DNA of 64,000 bases from JACOMS01 sp051252005. GTDB lineage: Bacteria; Pseudomonadota; Alphaproteobacteria; Caulobacterales; Maricaulaceae. The stretch covers positions 434,001 to 498,000 of the forward strand of contig JBPOEZ010000003.1 of NCBI GenBank assembly GCA_051252005.1. Direction: 5' to 3'. The notes beneath the pieces are model-generated. The model was not told the DNA's origin and made no database searches. It saw only the letters and a list, made by a program, of their open reading frames with translations. The position numbers were made by a program, and so were the translations under genes. Positions 17,760-26,752 of this stretch are shown piece by piece (positions within the stretch are counted from its first letter, which is position 1; each line of letters begins with the position of its first letter).

Positions 17760-19033
17760 TAGTGTGCTCCTCCTAGAACTGACTTGGTAATCGAATCTGG
17801 CCGTTCTTTTGGTTTTTCAACAAGACCAAGAACTGGCAAGATGATTAAGAAGAAACCAAAGTAATAAATCGTCGCAATACGCGAGAGCCAAGTAAAGTTC
17901 ATACCCATCGCTTCGCCTGCTTCGTTATGGCCCACTGTAAAGACCATGTTGTCCGGTGTTTCCGCGCCGCACCACCCAAGGATGAAGCACATAACAAGGA
18001 AGATAATGAAGAACCAACGCGCAACTGGGCGGAAGCGCATTGACTTAACCTTCGATGTGTCGAGCCATGGCAAGACAAACAGAACAGCAATCGCGCCGAA
18101 CATCAACAGGATACCGGCAAGCTTATCCGGCACAGCGCGCAAGATGGCGTAGAACGGCAAGTAATACCATTCTGGCACGATGTGCGGCGGCGTTTTAAGC
18201 GGATCGGCTTGGATATAGTTATCCGCGTGGCCAAGCGCGTCAGGCTGATAGAAGACAAAGAAAGCAAAGATCATCAAGAACACACAGACCGCGAACCCGT
18301 CTTTGACGGTGTAGTAAGGGTGGAACGCCAGCGTATCTGACTTCTGTTTTGGCTCAACGCCGATTGGATTGTTCTGACCCGCATGATGCATCGCCCACAC
18401 GTGCAAACCGACAACGGCTGCAATAACGAATGGGAGCAAGAAATGCAGGGCAAAGAAGCGGTTTAGCGTCGGATTATCAACAGAGAACCCGCCGAGGAGC
18501 CATTGCTGCAAACTTTCGCCTACAAATGGAATGGCCCCAAAAAAGCCCGTAATCACGGTCGCTCCCCAGAAGGACATCTGTCCCCAAGGCAGTGTGTAAC
18601 CCAAGAAACCCGTTGCCATCATAAGAAGATAAAGCACGCAACCGAAAATCCAAACCATTTCGCGAGGAGCCTTATATGACCCGTAATAAAGACCGCGGAA
18701 CATGTGAATATAAACAGCGACAAAGAACATAGACGCGCCAACCGCGTGCATAGGCTGCAAGAGCCAGCCAAACGGCACATCGCGTTTAATGCGCTGTACA
18801 CTTTCAAAGGCGAGGTCAACATGCGGTACGTAATGCATCGCAAGGATAATGCCGGTCAGGATTTGAGACATCAGGCACAAAGCCAAGATACCGCCAAAGG
18901 TCCACCAATAGTTAAGGTTGCGGGGCGACGGGTATGTCATGAAGTCCGCGCCCATGCGGATAATTGGAAGGCGCTGATCTAACCAGCGCTCTGCCGCATA
19001 TTTCGGCTCATATGTAGAAGGATGTCCGCTCAT
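17759..19033 (-). CDS. petB: Cytochrome b of the bc1 complex
   Basis: A 424-aa protein with eight membrane helices. The features include NYWWTFGG, GIILAMHYVPH, the haem-ligand helix HAVGASMFFVAVYIHMFR, the Qo-site GYTLPWGQMSFWGATVI, the second ligand helix LHFLLPFVIAAVVGLHVWAMH, and the PEWYYLPFYAILRA motif of the quinol site. It forms the quinol oxidation and quinone reduction sites. The short gap to petA (2 bp) and overlap with petC show a tight operon. No truncation is seen. Confidence 0.97.
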   Translation of the reverse strand: MSGHPSTYEPKYAAERWLDQRLPIIRMGADFMTYPSPRNLNYWWTFGGILALCLMSQILTGIILAMHYVPHVDLAFESVQRIKRDVPFGWLLQPMHAVGASMFFVAVYIHMFRGLYYGSYKAPREMVWIFGCVLYLLMMATGFLGYTLPWGQMSFWGATVITGFFGAIPFVGESLQQWLLGGFSVDNPTLNRFFALHFLLPFVIAAVVGLHVWAMHHAGQNNPIGVEPKQKSDTLAFHPYYTVKDGFAVCVFLMIFAFFVFYQPDALGHADNYIQADPLKTPPHIVPEWYYLPFYAILRAVPDKLAGILLMFGAIAVLFVLPWLDTSKVKSMRFRPVARWFFIIFLVMCFILGWCGAETPDNMVFTVGHNEAGEAMGMNFTWLSRIATIYYFGFFLIILPVLGLVEKPKERPDSITKSVLGGAH

Positions 19034-19035
19034 AA

Positions 19036-19593
19036 TTACCCGACCTTAATCACTGTGTCTGAAATATATTCATAAGGAGGAATTACGAGGTTTTTCGGCG
19101 CTGGGCCTTTACGAATTCGTCCTGCTGTATCGTAATGTGATCCGTGGCATGGGCAGTACCAGCCATCGAAATCACCTTTTTCGCCGACGGGTACGCAGCC
19201 AAAGTGCGTACAAACACCGATCATCACCAAAAATTTGGGATCAACTTTGCCTTCGGGTGTCGGAATAAGCCGCGCGCTATCTGTTTCTGGGTCTTTAAGC
19301 TCTGACATAGGCACAGCTTCAGCTTCAGCGATTTCCTTCGGCGTCCGGTGACGTACAAAGATCGGCTTACCGCGCCAAAGCACTTTAAGCTGCTGACCTT
19401 CGGTTACGCCTGACAAATCGATATCGATCGATCCGGCGGCCATAGTATCAGAGGCTTTGCCCATTTGCATAACCAAAGGCCATGCAAGACTTGTAGCGCC
19501 AGCGGCGGCGACAGCTCCAGTCGCAATATAGATGAAGTCACGTTTGCCTTCGTCTACGGTCTCGTGGCTATCATTTTCCAGAGTTTCGGACAC
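19036..19593 (-). CDS. petA: Ubiquinol-cytochrome c reductase Rieske iron-sulfur subunit
   Basis: A 185-aa protein with an N-terminal membrane anchor (RDFIYIATGAVAAAGA) and the two cluster-binding boxes CTHFGCVP and CPCHGSHYD. The QLKVLWRGKPIFVRHRTP stretch is typical of alphaproteobacterial Rieske subunits. It holds the 2Fe-2S cluster that takes electrons from quinol. The predicted start is GTG with an AAAGGG-type ribosome binding site upstream. It is the first gene of petABC; a 12-bp palindrome lies about 95 bp upstream. Confidence 0.96.
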   Translation of the reverse strand: MSETLENDSHETVDEGKRDFIYIATGAVAAAGATSLAWPLVMQMGKASDTMAAGSIDIDLSGVTEGQQLKVLWRGKPIFVRHRTPKEIAEAEAVPMSELKDPETDSARLIPTPEGKVDPKFLVMIGVCTHFGCVPVGEKGDFDGWYCPCHGSHYDTAGRIRKGPAPKNLVIPPYEYISDTVIKVG

Positions 19594-19909
19594 AGTGCGG
19601 CCCTTTCCATAAGAGTATTCTACTAATTTTATAGCCTAATAGACCAAAACCGCCCGTCATGGCCACCCCTTTTTCGTGGCACAACGTCGCAATATTGCGA
19701 AAAATTCATCACCATTCGCGAGCCGTTAGTTCCTCGGAGCACCTCAACCGCCTCTCTCGGCCTAAGTCTTTACTAGGCCTCATTATTTGATTCGCCGCTC
19801 ACCTCTGTAACATTAAGTACCAATGGGAAAGCACATGTGATGAAGCAGCACTTGGCATCTATTTCAGAATAGCTTACGCCGTGACGTCACTTCTAGCTTT
19901 GGACATTCC
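19594..19909. other. Intergenic region between petA and trmL (divergent promoters)
   Basis: This 316-bp gene-free stretch separates two divergent genes and must hold both promoters. It contains two perfect palindromes: CGCAATATTGCG at 19688-19699 on the petA side and GTGACGTCAC at 19881-19890, about 20 bp before trmL. I see no convincing small ORF or structured RNA. Confidence 0.6.
19688..19699. promoter_or_regulatory. 12-bp palindrome upstream of petABC
   Basis: CGCAATATTGCG is a perfect palindrome about 95 bp before the petA start. The position suits an operator for a dimeric regulator, but I cannot match it to a known regulator and the assignment is speculative. Confidence 0.35.
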
Positions 19910-20359
19910 ATGAAAGTCATCCTCTACGAACCTGATATTGCGCAGAACCTAGGCGCGGTAATGCGGCTATGCGCTTGCTTTCACACGCCGCTCGAAGTCA
20001 TAGAGCCTTGCGGATTTCCGCTAACGGCCAAGGGCTTACGGCGAACAGCTATGGATTACGGCGCGCCTGAAACGCTAACCCGTCATACAAGCTGGGACAG
20101 CTTTACCCAATCACCAGCGACAGGCAGGCTCGTCCTTCTGACCACCAAAGCCGCAACGCCGCTCACAGATTTTGAGTTTGAACCCAGCGACCGCCTTATA
20201 TTTGGCCGCGAAAGCGCCGGCGCGTCAGAAGACGTTCACGCCCGCGCCGACGCCCGCATTATCATCCCGATTGCCTCCGGCGCGCGCTCATTTAATCTTG
20301 CGACCAGTGTCTCTATCTCGCTTTATGAGGCCCTGCGCCAGACAGGTGGTTTGCCTTAG
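19910..20359 (+). CDS. trmL: tRNA (cytidine(34)-2'-O)-methyltransferase
   Basis: A 149-aa SPOUT-class methyltransferase. It opens MKVILYEPDIAQNLGAVMRL, the family start in which an N.G dipeptide precedes the RL helix, followed by EPCGFPLTAKGLRRTAMDY. The knot-forming SAM-binding motifs LIFGRESAGAS and IIIPIASGARSFNLATSVSI are present. TrmL methylates the wobble-position ribose of tRNA-Leu anticodons. It ends 9 bp from the convergent metH gene. Confidence 0.93.
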   Translation: MKVILYEPDIAQNLGAVMRLCACFHTPLEVIEPCGFPLTAKGLRRTAMDYGAPETLTRHTSWDSFTQSPATGRLVLLTTKAATPLTDFEFEPSDRLIFGRESAGASEDVHARADARIIIPIASGARSFNLATSVSISLYEALRQTGGLP

Positions 20360-20368
20360 CTGAGACTT

Positions 20369-23005
20369 TTACCGCTCATAATTCAGGATCGGGGAGAGCC
20401 ATCTTTCTGTATCTTCCACGTCCATGCCTTTGCGCCGTGCATAGTCTTCGACTTGGTCTTTTTCGATTTTTCCAACACCGAAGTAAACACTGTCTGGATG
20501 GCTTAAATACAGACCGGAAACGGAACTTGCCGGATGCATAGCGAAGCTTTGCGTTAGGGTCACGCCTGCCGCTTCGGTCGCGTCCAAGAGCCGGAAAAGC
20601 GTGGCTTTTTCCGTATGGTCTGGCTGCGCTGGATAACCGGGCGCGGGGCGAATTCCGGCATAGCGTTCGGCAATGAGGTCTTCGCCGGACGCGCTTTCGT
20701 CTGCCGCGTAACCCCAAAATTCGCGGCGCACGCGTTGGTGCATATGCTCGGCAAAGGCCTCGGCGAGGCGGTCCGTTAATGACTGGAATAGAATGGCGTT
20801 ATAATCATCGCCTGCGTCTTTAAAGGCTTTAATTCGTCCGTCTTCGTTAAGGCCCGATGTGACGCAGAAGCCGCCAATATAGTCATCTTTCGGTGCAATG
20901 AAGTCAGAGATGCTAAAGTTTGGCTTTCCGCCGCCGCCTTTACTAATTTGCTGCCGCAGGCCATGGAAATTGGCGAGGGTTTCGGTGCGAGTTTCGTCCG
21001 TAAATACGCGGATGTCATCGCCGTTTCGCTCGCATGGCCAGAACCCGATCACGGCCTGCGCGCGCACCCATTTCTCGGCAATGATCTGATCAAGCATTGC
21101 GTTGGCGTCTTTAAATAAATCTCGCGCGGCTTCGCCGTAATGTTCGTTTTCTAAAATTCCAGGATAACGCCCTTTAAGCTCCCATGTGGCAAAGAAAGGT
21201 GTCCAATCGATAAAGTCACGAAGCGCGTCCAGGTCATAATCTGTCAAGGCTTTCGTGCCCGTGAAGCTAGGCTTTGGAGGGACATAATCATCCCAATCCG
21301 ACGTCCACGCATTGTCTTGGGATTCCTTGAGGGTCAACCGCGCTTTCTTACTTTGCCCCGCATAATGGGCCTTTCGGGCGCGGTCATAATCCACGCGAAT
21401 TTTTGCGGCGTAATCATCCTTATCCTCGCCAAGCAAAGCGCTCACCACGCCGACGGCGCGCGAAGCATCCGTGACATAGACCGTCGTATCATTTTTATAG
21501 GCAGGTTCAATTTTGACCGCTGTATGAGTTTTAGAGGTCGTTGCGCCGCCGATTAGAAGCGGAATATCCATATCCAATCTCTGCATCTCGGAGCCAACAT
21601 AGACCATCTCGTCAAGGCTAGGCGTGATCAAACCAGAGAGCCCGATCATATCGACATTTTTCTCTTTGGCTGTTTTTAATATAGTTTCGCACGGCACCAT
21701 TACGCCAAGGTCAATCACATCATAGCCGTTACATTGCAGTACAACGCCTACAATATTTTTACCAATGTCATGAACATCACCTTTGACTGTTGCCATCAGT
21801 ACGGTTCCGTTGGACGTGTCGACCATGCCCAATTCTTCTTTTTCCGCTTCCATGAACGGCATTAAATGCGCGACGGACGCCTTCATAACGCGGGCAGACT
21901 TCACCACTTGCGGGAGGAACATTTTTCCGGATCCGAACAAATCGCCGACCACATTCATGCCGTCCATGAGCGGGCCTTCGATAACATGAAGCGGACGTTC
22001 TGCGTCTTGCCGCGCTTCTTCGGTGTCTTCAATAATGTGTTTCGTGATGCCGTGTACCAAAGCATGTTCAAGGCGTTTACCGACGGGCTGCTCTCGCCAT
22101 TTTGTATCGACGACCCGCTTCTTGGCTTTGCCGCCGCGGTACTTATCCGCGATATCAAGCAAGCGGTCCGTAGCATCAGGGCGGCGATTAAGAATCACAT
22201 CTTCGACCCGCTCGCGCAGCTCTTCGGGGATATTATCATAGATCGTTAGCTGCCCTGCATTCACAATCGCCATGTCGAGCCCTGCAGGAATGGCGTGATA
22301 AAGAAACACAGAATGCATCGCCTCGCGCACAGGGTTATTTCCGCGAAACGCAAAGCTGACATTTGAAAGCCCGCCAGAAGTACGGGCATGCGGGAGGTTA
22401 GCTTTAATCCGTTTACACGCCTCAAAGAAGGCCACCGCGTAATCATTATGTTCTTCAATACCTGTAGCAATGGCGAAAATATTGGGGTCAAAAATAATGT
22501 CTTCGGGCGGAAAATCCGCTTCTTCGGTCAGGAGCTTATAGGCTCTTTCGCATATCCTGAATTTATCATCCGCCGTTTCGGCCTGCCCTTTTTCGTCAAA
22601 CGCCATAACCACTGCCGCCGCGCCCAGCGCGCGCACTTTGCGGGCATGATCGAGGAACTCTTCTTCGCCCTCTTTCATAGAGATCGAATTGACGACCGCC
22701 TTGCCCTGAATACATTTCAGGCCGGCTTCCAAAATGTTCCATTTGGAACTATCGATCATGATTGGCACGCGGGCAATATCCGGCTCTCCGGCCAAGAGCT
22801 GCAGGAACCGCACCATCGCCGCTTCCCCGTCAATCAAACCATCATCCATATTAATGTCGATGATTTGCGCGCCGTTTTCGACTTGCTCACGGGCAACCGA
22901 AAGCGCTTCCTCGAAATTATTATCAACGATGAGTTTTTTAAATTTGATCGAGCCGGCCACATTTGTGCGCTCGCCAATATTGATAAACTGAGTGGTATTG
23001 GTCAT
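20369..23005 (-). CDS. metH: Methionine synthase, folate-, cobalamin- and activation-domain part
   Basis: An 878-aa protein that corresponds to the C-terminal three modules of E. coli MetH. Residues 5-260 are the pterin-binding barrel (INIGERTNVAGS, IIDINMDDG, MIDSSKWN). Residues about 300-550 are the cobalamin module, with GDVHDIGKNIV (His412, lower axial cobalt ligand) and GGATTSKTH. Residues about 590-870 are the SAM-dependent reactivation domain (GIRPAPGYPAQPDH). The homocysteine module is a separate gene at 23589-24641. This split is usual in many alphaproteobacteria, so it is not a frameshift. It is the last gene of the met operon. Confidence 0.95.
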   Translation of the reverse strand: MTNTTQFINIGERTNVAGSIKFKKLIVDNNFEEALSVAREQVENGAQIIDINMDDGLIDGEAAMVRFLQLLAGEPDIARVPIMIDSSKWNILEAGLKCIQGKAVVNSISMKEGEEEFLDHARKVRALGAAAVVMAFDEKGQAETADDKFRICERAYKLLTEEADFPPEDIIFDPNIFAIATGIEEHNDYAVAFFEACKRIKANLPHARTSGGLSNVSFAFRGNNPVREAMHSVFLYHAIPAGLDMAIVNAGQLTIYDNIPEELRERVEDVILNRRPDATDRLLDIADKYRGGKAKKRVVDTKWREQPVGKRLEHALVHGITKHIIEDTEEARQDAERPLHVIEGPLMDGMNVVGDLFGSGKMFLPQVVKSARVMKASVAHLMPFMEAEKEELGMVDTSNGTVLMATVKGDVHDIGKNIVGVVLQCNGYDVIDLGVMVPCETILKTAKEKNVDMIGLSGLITPSLDEMVYVGSEMQRLDMDIPLLIGGATTSKTHTAVKIEPAYKNDTTVYVTDASRAVGVVSALLGEDKDDYAAKIRVDYDRARKAHYAGQSKKARLTLKESQDNAWTSDWDDYVPPKPSFTGTKALTDYDLDALRDFIDWTPFFATWELKGRYPGILENEHYGEAARDLFKDANAMLDQIIAEKWVRAQAVIGFWPCERNGDDIRVFTDETRTETLANFHGLRQQISKGGGGKPNFSISDFIAPKDDYIGGFCVTSGLNEDGRIKAFKDAGDDYNAILFQSLTDRLAEAFAEHMHQRVRREFWGYAADESASGEDLIAERYAGIRPAPGYPAQPDHTEKATLFRLLDATEAAGVTLTQSFAMHPASSVSGLYLSHPDSVYFGVGKIEKDQVEDYARRKGMDVEDTERWLSPILNYER

Positions 23006-23027
23006 GGGTTTTACTTTTTCGGTCTGG

Positions 23028-23579
23028 TTATTCTGGGCGTGTCAGCCCAGGAAGCCCGTCAATGCTAAACGAGTTTTGATTGTAGCGATGCTCGTGCCAG
23101 TCTTCGACGGATCTATGCTTATGAGCGCGGTGCAGTTGATCGCGTTCTCCAGCATAATCATAGAACGGGATGGAATATCCGCAACTGTCTGCGGCGCGGA
23201 TTAAATGCACGGTTATAATCGCGCGGGCGCGGTCGAACTCTGGGAACAACGCGAGCTTTTCCGCAAACCCCGCATCATGAAAAGCGCAAACTTCGCCGCG
23301 GCCATATAGCCGGACGATATTGGGCTTACCCTCAAAGGCGCAAAACATCAAAGTCACCCGTTCATTCTCTAAAATATGGGCGTGAGTTTCTATGCCGGAG
23401 CCGCCGTAATCGAGATACAGTACGGTCTTGGAATCGATGATCCGAAACGAGTCATAGCCTTTGGGCGAGAGATTGACATGACCGTCGCCCGACAAAGGCG
23501 CGGAGCCAACGAAGAACATTTTCTGTGCCTCGATAAACGCAATAAGCTTATCGTTTAATTGCTCGTAGACCTTTTCCAC
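23028..23579 (-). CDS. Pyridoxamine 5'-phosphate oxidase-like (FMN-binding split barrel) protein inside the met operon
   Basis: A 183-aa protein of the PNPOx-like split-barrel family: FVGSAPLSGDGHVNLSPKG, the beta strands TVLYLDYGGSGIETHAHI, and RVTLMFCAFEGKPNIVRLYGRGEV. The C-terminal third (HRAHKHRSVEDWHEHRYNQN) is charged and not typical of PdxH, so I do not call it pyridoxamine oxidase. Members bind FMN, F420 or haem and carry out varied redox reactions. It lies between the two halves of methionine synthase with gaps of 9 and 22 bp, so it is co-transcribed; a redox role for cobalamin or flavin chemistry is conceivable but speculative. The start is probably GTG at 23579. Confidence 0.82.
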   Translation of the reverse strand: MEKVYEQLNDKLIAFIEAQKMFFVGSAPLSGDGHVNLSPKGYDSFRIIDSKTVLYLDYGGSGIETHAHILENERVTLMFCAFEGKPNIVRLYGRGEVCAFHDAGFAEKLALFPEFDRARAIITVHLIRAADSCGYSIPFYDYAGERDQLHRAHKHRSVEDWHEHRYNQNSFSIDGLPGLTRPE

Positions 23580-23588
23580 CCTGCTACC

Positions 23589-24641
23589 CTATCCCGCTAT
23601 AGCAAAAGGCTCGAGGCCGGACAATCTCAAGGTCGGTTTAATAATCGGAACCTTGCGCGGTGAAACGCCCTCAACTACTTTCGCAATCGCGCCAATGTGT
23701 TCCGGCGTAGATCCGCAGCAGCCGCCGAGAATATTGACGAGACCACTTTCTGCCCAAGGGCCTAACTGCCTGCTCATATCATCCGGCGTTTCGTCATATT
23801 CGCCAAAAGCATTAGGCAATCCCGCATTTGGGAAAGCCAAAATATGTGTATCCGCCACGCGGGAGAGCGTCGCAATATGCGGCCGCATTTCATCTGCACC
23901 GAGAGCGCAATTAAATCCAACGGCAAATGGCTTGGCATGAGCCACCGATATCCAGAACGCGTCAGCAGTTTGGCCCGATAATGTCCGCCCCGAACGATCT
24001 GTGATCGTGCCAGAAATCAGGAGCGGCTTTTCGTAACCCACTTCGTCAAATACGGCTTTCACCGCTGCAATAGCGGCCTTGCAGTTCAATGTGTCAAACA
24101 CGGTTTCAATCAGGATAGCATCGACCAAATCAATAAACGCGCGGACTTGCTCGATATAGGCCGTCTTCACTTCGTCAAATGTCACGTCGCGGTAACCTGG
24201 GTCTTCGACCTTTGGCGAGATTGAGAGTGTTTTATTCATCGGGCCGATAGAGCCCAAAACCGCGCGGGGCTTTTCAGGCGTTTTCAGCGTCCATTCATCG
24301 GCGCAGGCACGGGAGACCTTTGCAGACTCTCGCGCAATCTCCGGCGCAAGATCAGCCATATCGTAGTCGGCTTGGCTAATAGATGTCGCGTTGAAACTAT
24401 TTGTTTCAATGAGGTCAGCTCCGGCCGCTAAAAAGGCATGATGAACTTTGGCGACGGCGTCCGGTTTGGTGATCGACAAAAGATCATTATTGCCCTGCAA
24501 CGAACTTGGCCAATCTTTGAAACGATCACCGCGAAAATCGGCTTCCTGAAGTTTCTGCTTTTGCAGCATCGTTCCCATGGCCCCGTCGAGCATAATCACG
24601 CGAGATGCCATCGCATTTTCTATGTGCTTCCAAACGCTCAT
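23589..24641 (-). CDS. metH: Methionine synthase, homocysteine-binding part
   Basis: A 350-aa TIM-barrel homocysteine S-methyltransferase module. It opens with MLDGAMGTMLQ and LIETNSFNATSISQADY, and the three zinc-binding cysteines are in place: GFNCALG (Cys245) and GGCCGSTPEHI (Cys308, Cys309). It activates homocysteine as a zinc thiolate for methylation by the cobalamin protein encoded at 20369-23005. The ATG overlaps the metF stop by four bases (ATGA), showing translational coupling. Confidence 0.94.
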   Translation of the reverse strand: MSVWKHIENAMASRVIMLDGAMGTMLQKQKLQEADFRGDRFKDWPSSLQGNNDLLSITKPDAVAKVHHAFLAAGADLIETNSFNATSISQADYDMADLAPEIARESAKVSRACADEWTLKTPEKPRAVLGSIGPMNKTLSISPKVEDPGYRDVTFDEVKTAYIEQVRAFIDLVDAILIETVFDTLNCKAAIAAVKAVFDEVGYEKPLLISGTITDRSGRTLSGQTADAFWISVAHAKPFAVGFNCALGADEMRPHIATLSRVADTHILAFPNAGLPNAFGEYDETPDDMSRQLGPWAESGLVNILGGCCGSTPEHIGAIAKVVEGVSPRKVPIIKPTLRLSGLEPFAIAG

Positions 24642-25588
24642 GACTGAACCTCCTCGGCCCGTTTTTGGGAGTGCAGCCCCAACATCCGGCTCACAGAAAT
24701 CGCAAGTTCGGCCCGGTTTAGAGTGTACAGGTGGAAATGTTGCACGCCTTGGTCAAACAGAGAGGCTGTCAATTCCAAGGCGAGCGATCCAGTTAAAAGC
24801 CTCCGCGTGTCTTCTTCTTTATCGAGTCCGTCAAAAAGATCCGCATACCAATCTGGCACGTTCACGCCGCACATATCGGACATACGTTTCAGGCCGTTAA
24901 AGTTTGGCTGCAACATTAGCCCCGGAACAATCGGGATATTAATTCCAGCATCAGCCACGCGGTCTTGGAAGCGTAAAAATGTATCAGCCTCAAAGAAAAA
25001 CTGCGTAATTGCGCGGCTCGCTCCGGCGTCGACTTTGCGTTTTAAATTATCTATCTCTGTGTCCCAGCTTCCGCTCTCTGGATGCCGCTCAGGATAGGCG
25101 CTGACAGAGACTTCGAAATCAGCGATATCTTTCAAACCCGCTACAAGATCCGCGCTATAGGCGTAGCCGCCAGGATGCGCCGAATAGGCGCTATCAACAC
25201 CGGCGGGCGGATCGCCGCGCAAAGCCACAATATGGCGGACGCCGCTTTCCCAATATTCACGGGCGATTTCGTCTATAACCGCTCGATCTGCGCCGACACA
25301 GGTTAAATGCGCCGCAGGTTTTAGCGCTGTCTCCGCCGCCATACGCCGAACTGTATTATTCGTACGCTCACGGGTTGTGCCGCCTGCGCCGTAAGTCACG
25401 GATACAAAGTCTGGGTTCATGACTTCAAGCTTGCCGATGGCATCCCAAAGCGTCTCTTCCATCTTGGCGTTTTTCGGCGGGAAAAATTCGTAACTAACCC
25501 GAACATCACGGCGGGACTTTCCGGCCGTCCGCGCGACAGGGCCTAATCCGGCTCGATCATCCGCAAACGTTTTCGCTTGTGCGCTCAT
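24638..25588 (-). CDS. metF: Methylenetetrahydrofolate reductase
   Basis: The protein contains VSYEFFPPKNAKMEETLW (the catalytic Glu and substrate loop), FVSVTYGAGGTTRERT, HLTCVGADRAVIDEI, HIVALRGDPPAGV, and ITQFFFEADTFLRF, all MetF motifs, in a barrel of normal size (316 aa). It makes the 5-methyl-tetrahydrofolate used by MetH, with FAD and NADH. I chose the ATG at 25588 because it overlaps the upstream arsR-methyltransferase stop (ATGA) and has AAAGGAAAA upstream; an in-frame ATG at 25627 lies inside that gene. Confidence 0.95.
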   Translation of the reverse strand: MSAQAKTFADDRAGLGPVARTAGKSRRDVRVSYEFFPPKNAKMEETLWDAIGKLEVMNPDFVSVTYGAGGTTRERTNNTVRRMAAETALKPAAHLTCVGADRAVIDEIAREYWESGVRHIVALRGDPPAGVDSAYSAHPGGYAYSADLVAGLKDIADFEVSVSAYPERHPESGSWDTEIDNLKRKVDAGASRAITQFFFEADTFLRFQDRVADAGINIPIVPGLMLQPNFNGLKRMSDMCGVNVPDWYADLFDGLDKEEDTRRLLTGSLALELTASLFDQGVQHFHLYTLNRAELAISVSRMLGLHSQKRAEEVQS

Positions 25589-26541
25589 GATGTTTTCCTT
25601 TGAAAAGTATTCATTACGCCAAGCCAAAGCCGGACATCAGGCCGGTCGCCTTCGCTTGGAATGGTTTGTGTATCAGTTAAAGTCGCGCCGCTTTCGCCCA
25701 TCCATTGCTGGATGTCTGCGTCGCTAAAACCGAGGCGGCGATGCGCGTATTTTGCCCGAAACGTTTCATGCTCGTGAGGAACAAAATCTACGATCAGAAT
25801 TTTTCCGCCTGAGCCAAGAAGCCGCGCCGCTTCAAAAATGGCGTCCTGAGGGTCTTCGAGATAATGCAGCACCTGATGCAGTGTAACTAAGTCAGCCACG
25901 CCGTTTTCAAACGGTGCCGCGTAAAGATCGCCTTGGCGGACGGTTAAATGCGTCCGGCCTGCATCCGACAATTTATGCCGCGCGACCTTGAGCATATCGA
26001 CATTATTATCGACGCCAGAACCGCGCTTGACCTGACTGGATAGAACCTCAAGAACTCGTCCCGTTCCTGTGCCCAAATCAACCATGAACTCTATGCCGTC
26101 GCCGCCGACAATCGCGCGAATGGCGCTTTCTATATTTTCGCGGGGTAAATACTCATCGCCGAGCTGCCCCCTATCATTGGCCACATCAACAAAAAATGCA
26201 GCAGCAGATTTAGCTCTTTCGCGACGCACATCGTCTAGGCGGCGGCGATCTTTTACAAGCGCCGGATCGTCTTGCGGTAAGCTCGCGAGCGTCGTGGCAA
26301 CCAAAGCCGAAATCGCTTCATTGCCCCTGCGAAGCCGCGAAAATACCCAGCTCCCCTCTTTGAGGCGTTCAAGAATTCCTGCCTCTTCGAGTGACTTAAT
26401 ATACTGAGTAATACGCGGCTGCGACAGACCCATGATTTGCACAAGCTCACTCACCGTCAATTCGCCGCTCGATAAAAGCGCCAAAATCCGCAAACGTTCT
26501 GTGTGCCCAAGCACCTTTAAAGCTGTCGCAAATCGTTCCAT
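25585..26541 (-). CDS. ArsR-family regulator fused to SAM-dependent methyltransferase domain (methionine operon regulator)
   Basis: A 318-aa two-domain protein. Residues 5-80 form an ArsR-type winged helix (LRILALLSSGELTVSELVQ, then SQPRITQYIKSLEEAGIL); no cysteine metal site is visible. Residues 130-270 form a class I methyltransferase domain with motif I VDLGTGTGRVLEVLS and an ADLVTLHQVLHYLEDP segment. Fusions of this type next to metF/metH are thought to sense SAM or S-adenosylhomocysteine rather than methylate a substrate; the SahR/SamR group of methionine regulators is the nearest known case. It heads the metF-metH operon, and an inverted repeat at 26573-26594 is the probable autoregulatory site. 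Confidence 0.9.
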   Translation of the reverse strand: MERFATALKVLGHTERLRILALLSSGELTVSELVQIMGLSQPRITQYIKSLEEAGILERLKEGSWVFSRLRRGNEAISALVATTLASLPQDDPALVKDRRRLDDVRRERAKSAAAFFVDVANDRGQLGDEYLPRENIESAIRAIVGGDGIEFMVDLGTGTGRVLEVLSSQVKRGSGVDNNVDMLKVARHKLSDAGRTHLTVRQGDLYAAPFENGVADLVTLHQVLHYLEDPQDAIFEAARLLGSGGKILIVDFVPHEHETFRAKYAHRRLGFSDADIQQWMGESGATLTDTQTIPSEGDRPDVRLWLGVMNTFQRKTS

Positions 26542-26572
26542 CCGCCGTTGTTAACACGAGCAAATCCAAAAT

Positions 26573-26594
26573 GATATAAAAAAATCTTTATATC
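26573..26594. promoter_or_regulatory. Putative operator for the ArsR-methyltransferase regulator
   Basis: GATATAAA and TTTATATC form a perfect 8+8 bp inverted repeat with a 6-bp spacer, 32 bp before the regulator's start codon. AT-rich repeats of the AAAGATAT type are characteristic of SahR-like ArsR regulators of methionine genes (from memory of the family). Binding by the encoded protein is inference. Confidence 0.6.
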
Positions 26595-26710
26595 TTTATT
26601 TAATTTAAAATAGAGCCGATAAGGACTTGTGAGAGATCGAAGCCCCCCCTGCACAGATTCTCCTCATAAGCGAGCAAACACAAAACGAATCACTTTTAGT
26701 TTGACTCTCA

Positions 26711-26726
26711 TTAACGTTTTGTTAAC
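26711..26726 (+). promoter_or_regulatory. Perfect CtrA binding box
   Basis: TTAA-CGTTTTG-TTAAC matches the full alphaproteobacterial CtrA consensus TTAA-N7-TTAAC exactly. It ends 27 bp before the start codon of the gene at 26753, so it would overlap the promoter. A TTGACT at 26701-26706 could be a -35 element. CtrA control is inferred from the motif only. Confidence 0.65.
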
Positions 26727-26752
26727 TTCTTTTCACGGGAAGGAGGTCAGCA

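Noticed and set aside
20369..24641. Apparent breakage of metH into two pieces
   Set aside because: Both parts have complete domain boundaries, their own starts and an intervening intact gene; split MetH is an established alphaproteobacterial arrangement, not a frameshift.
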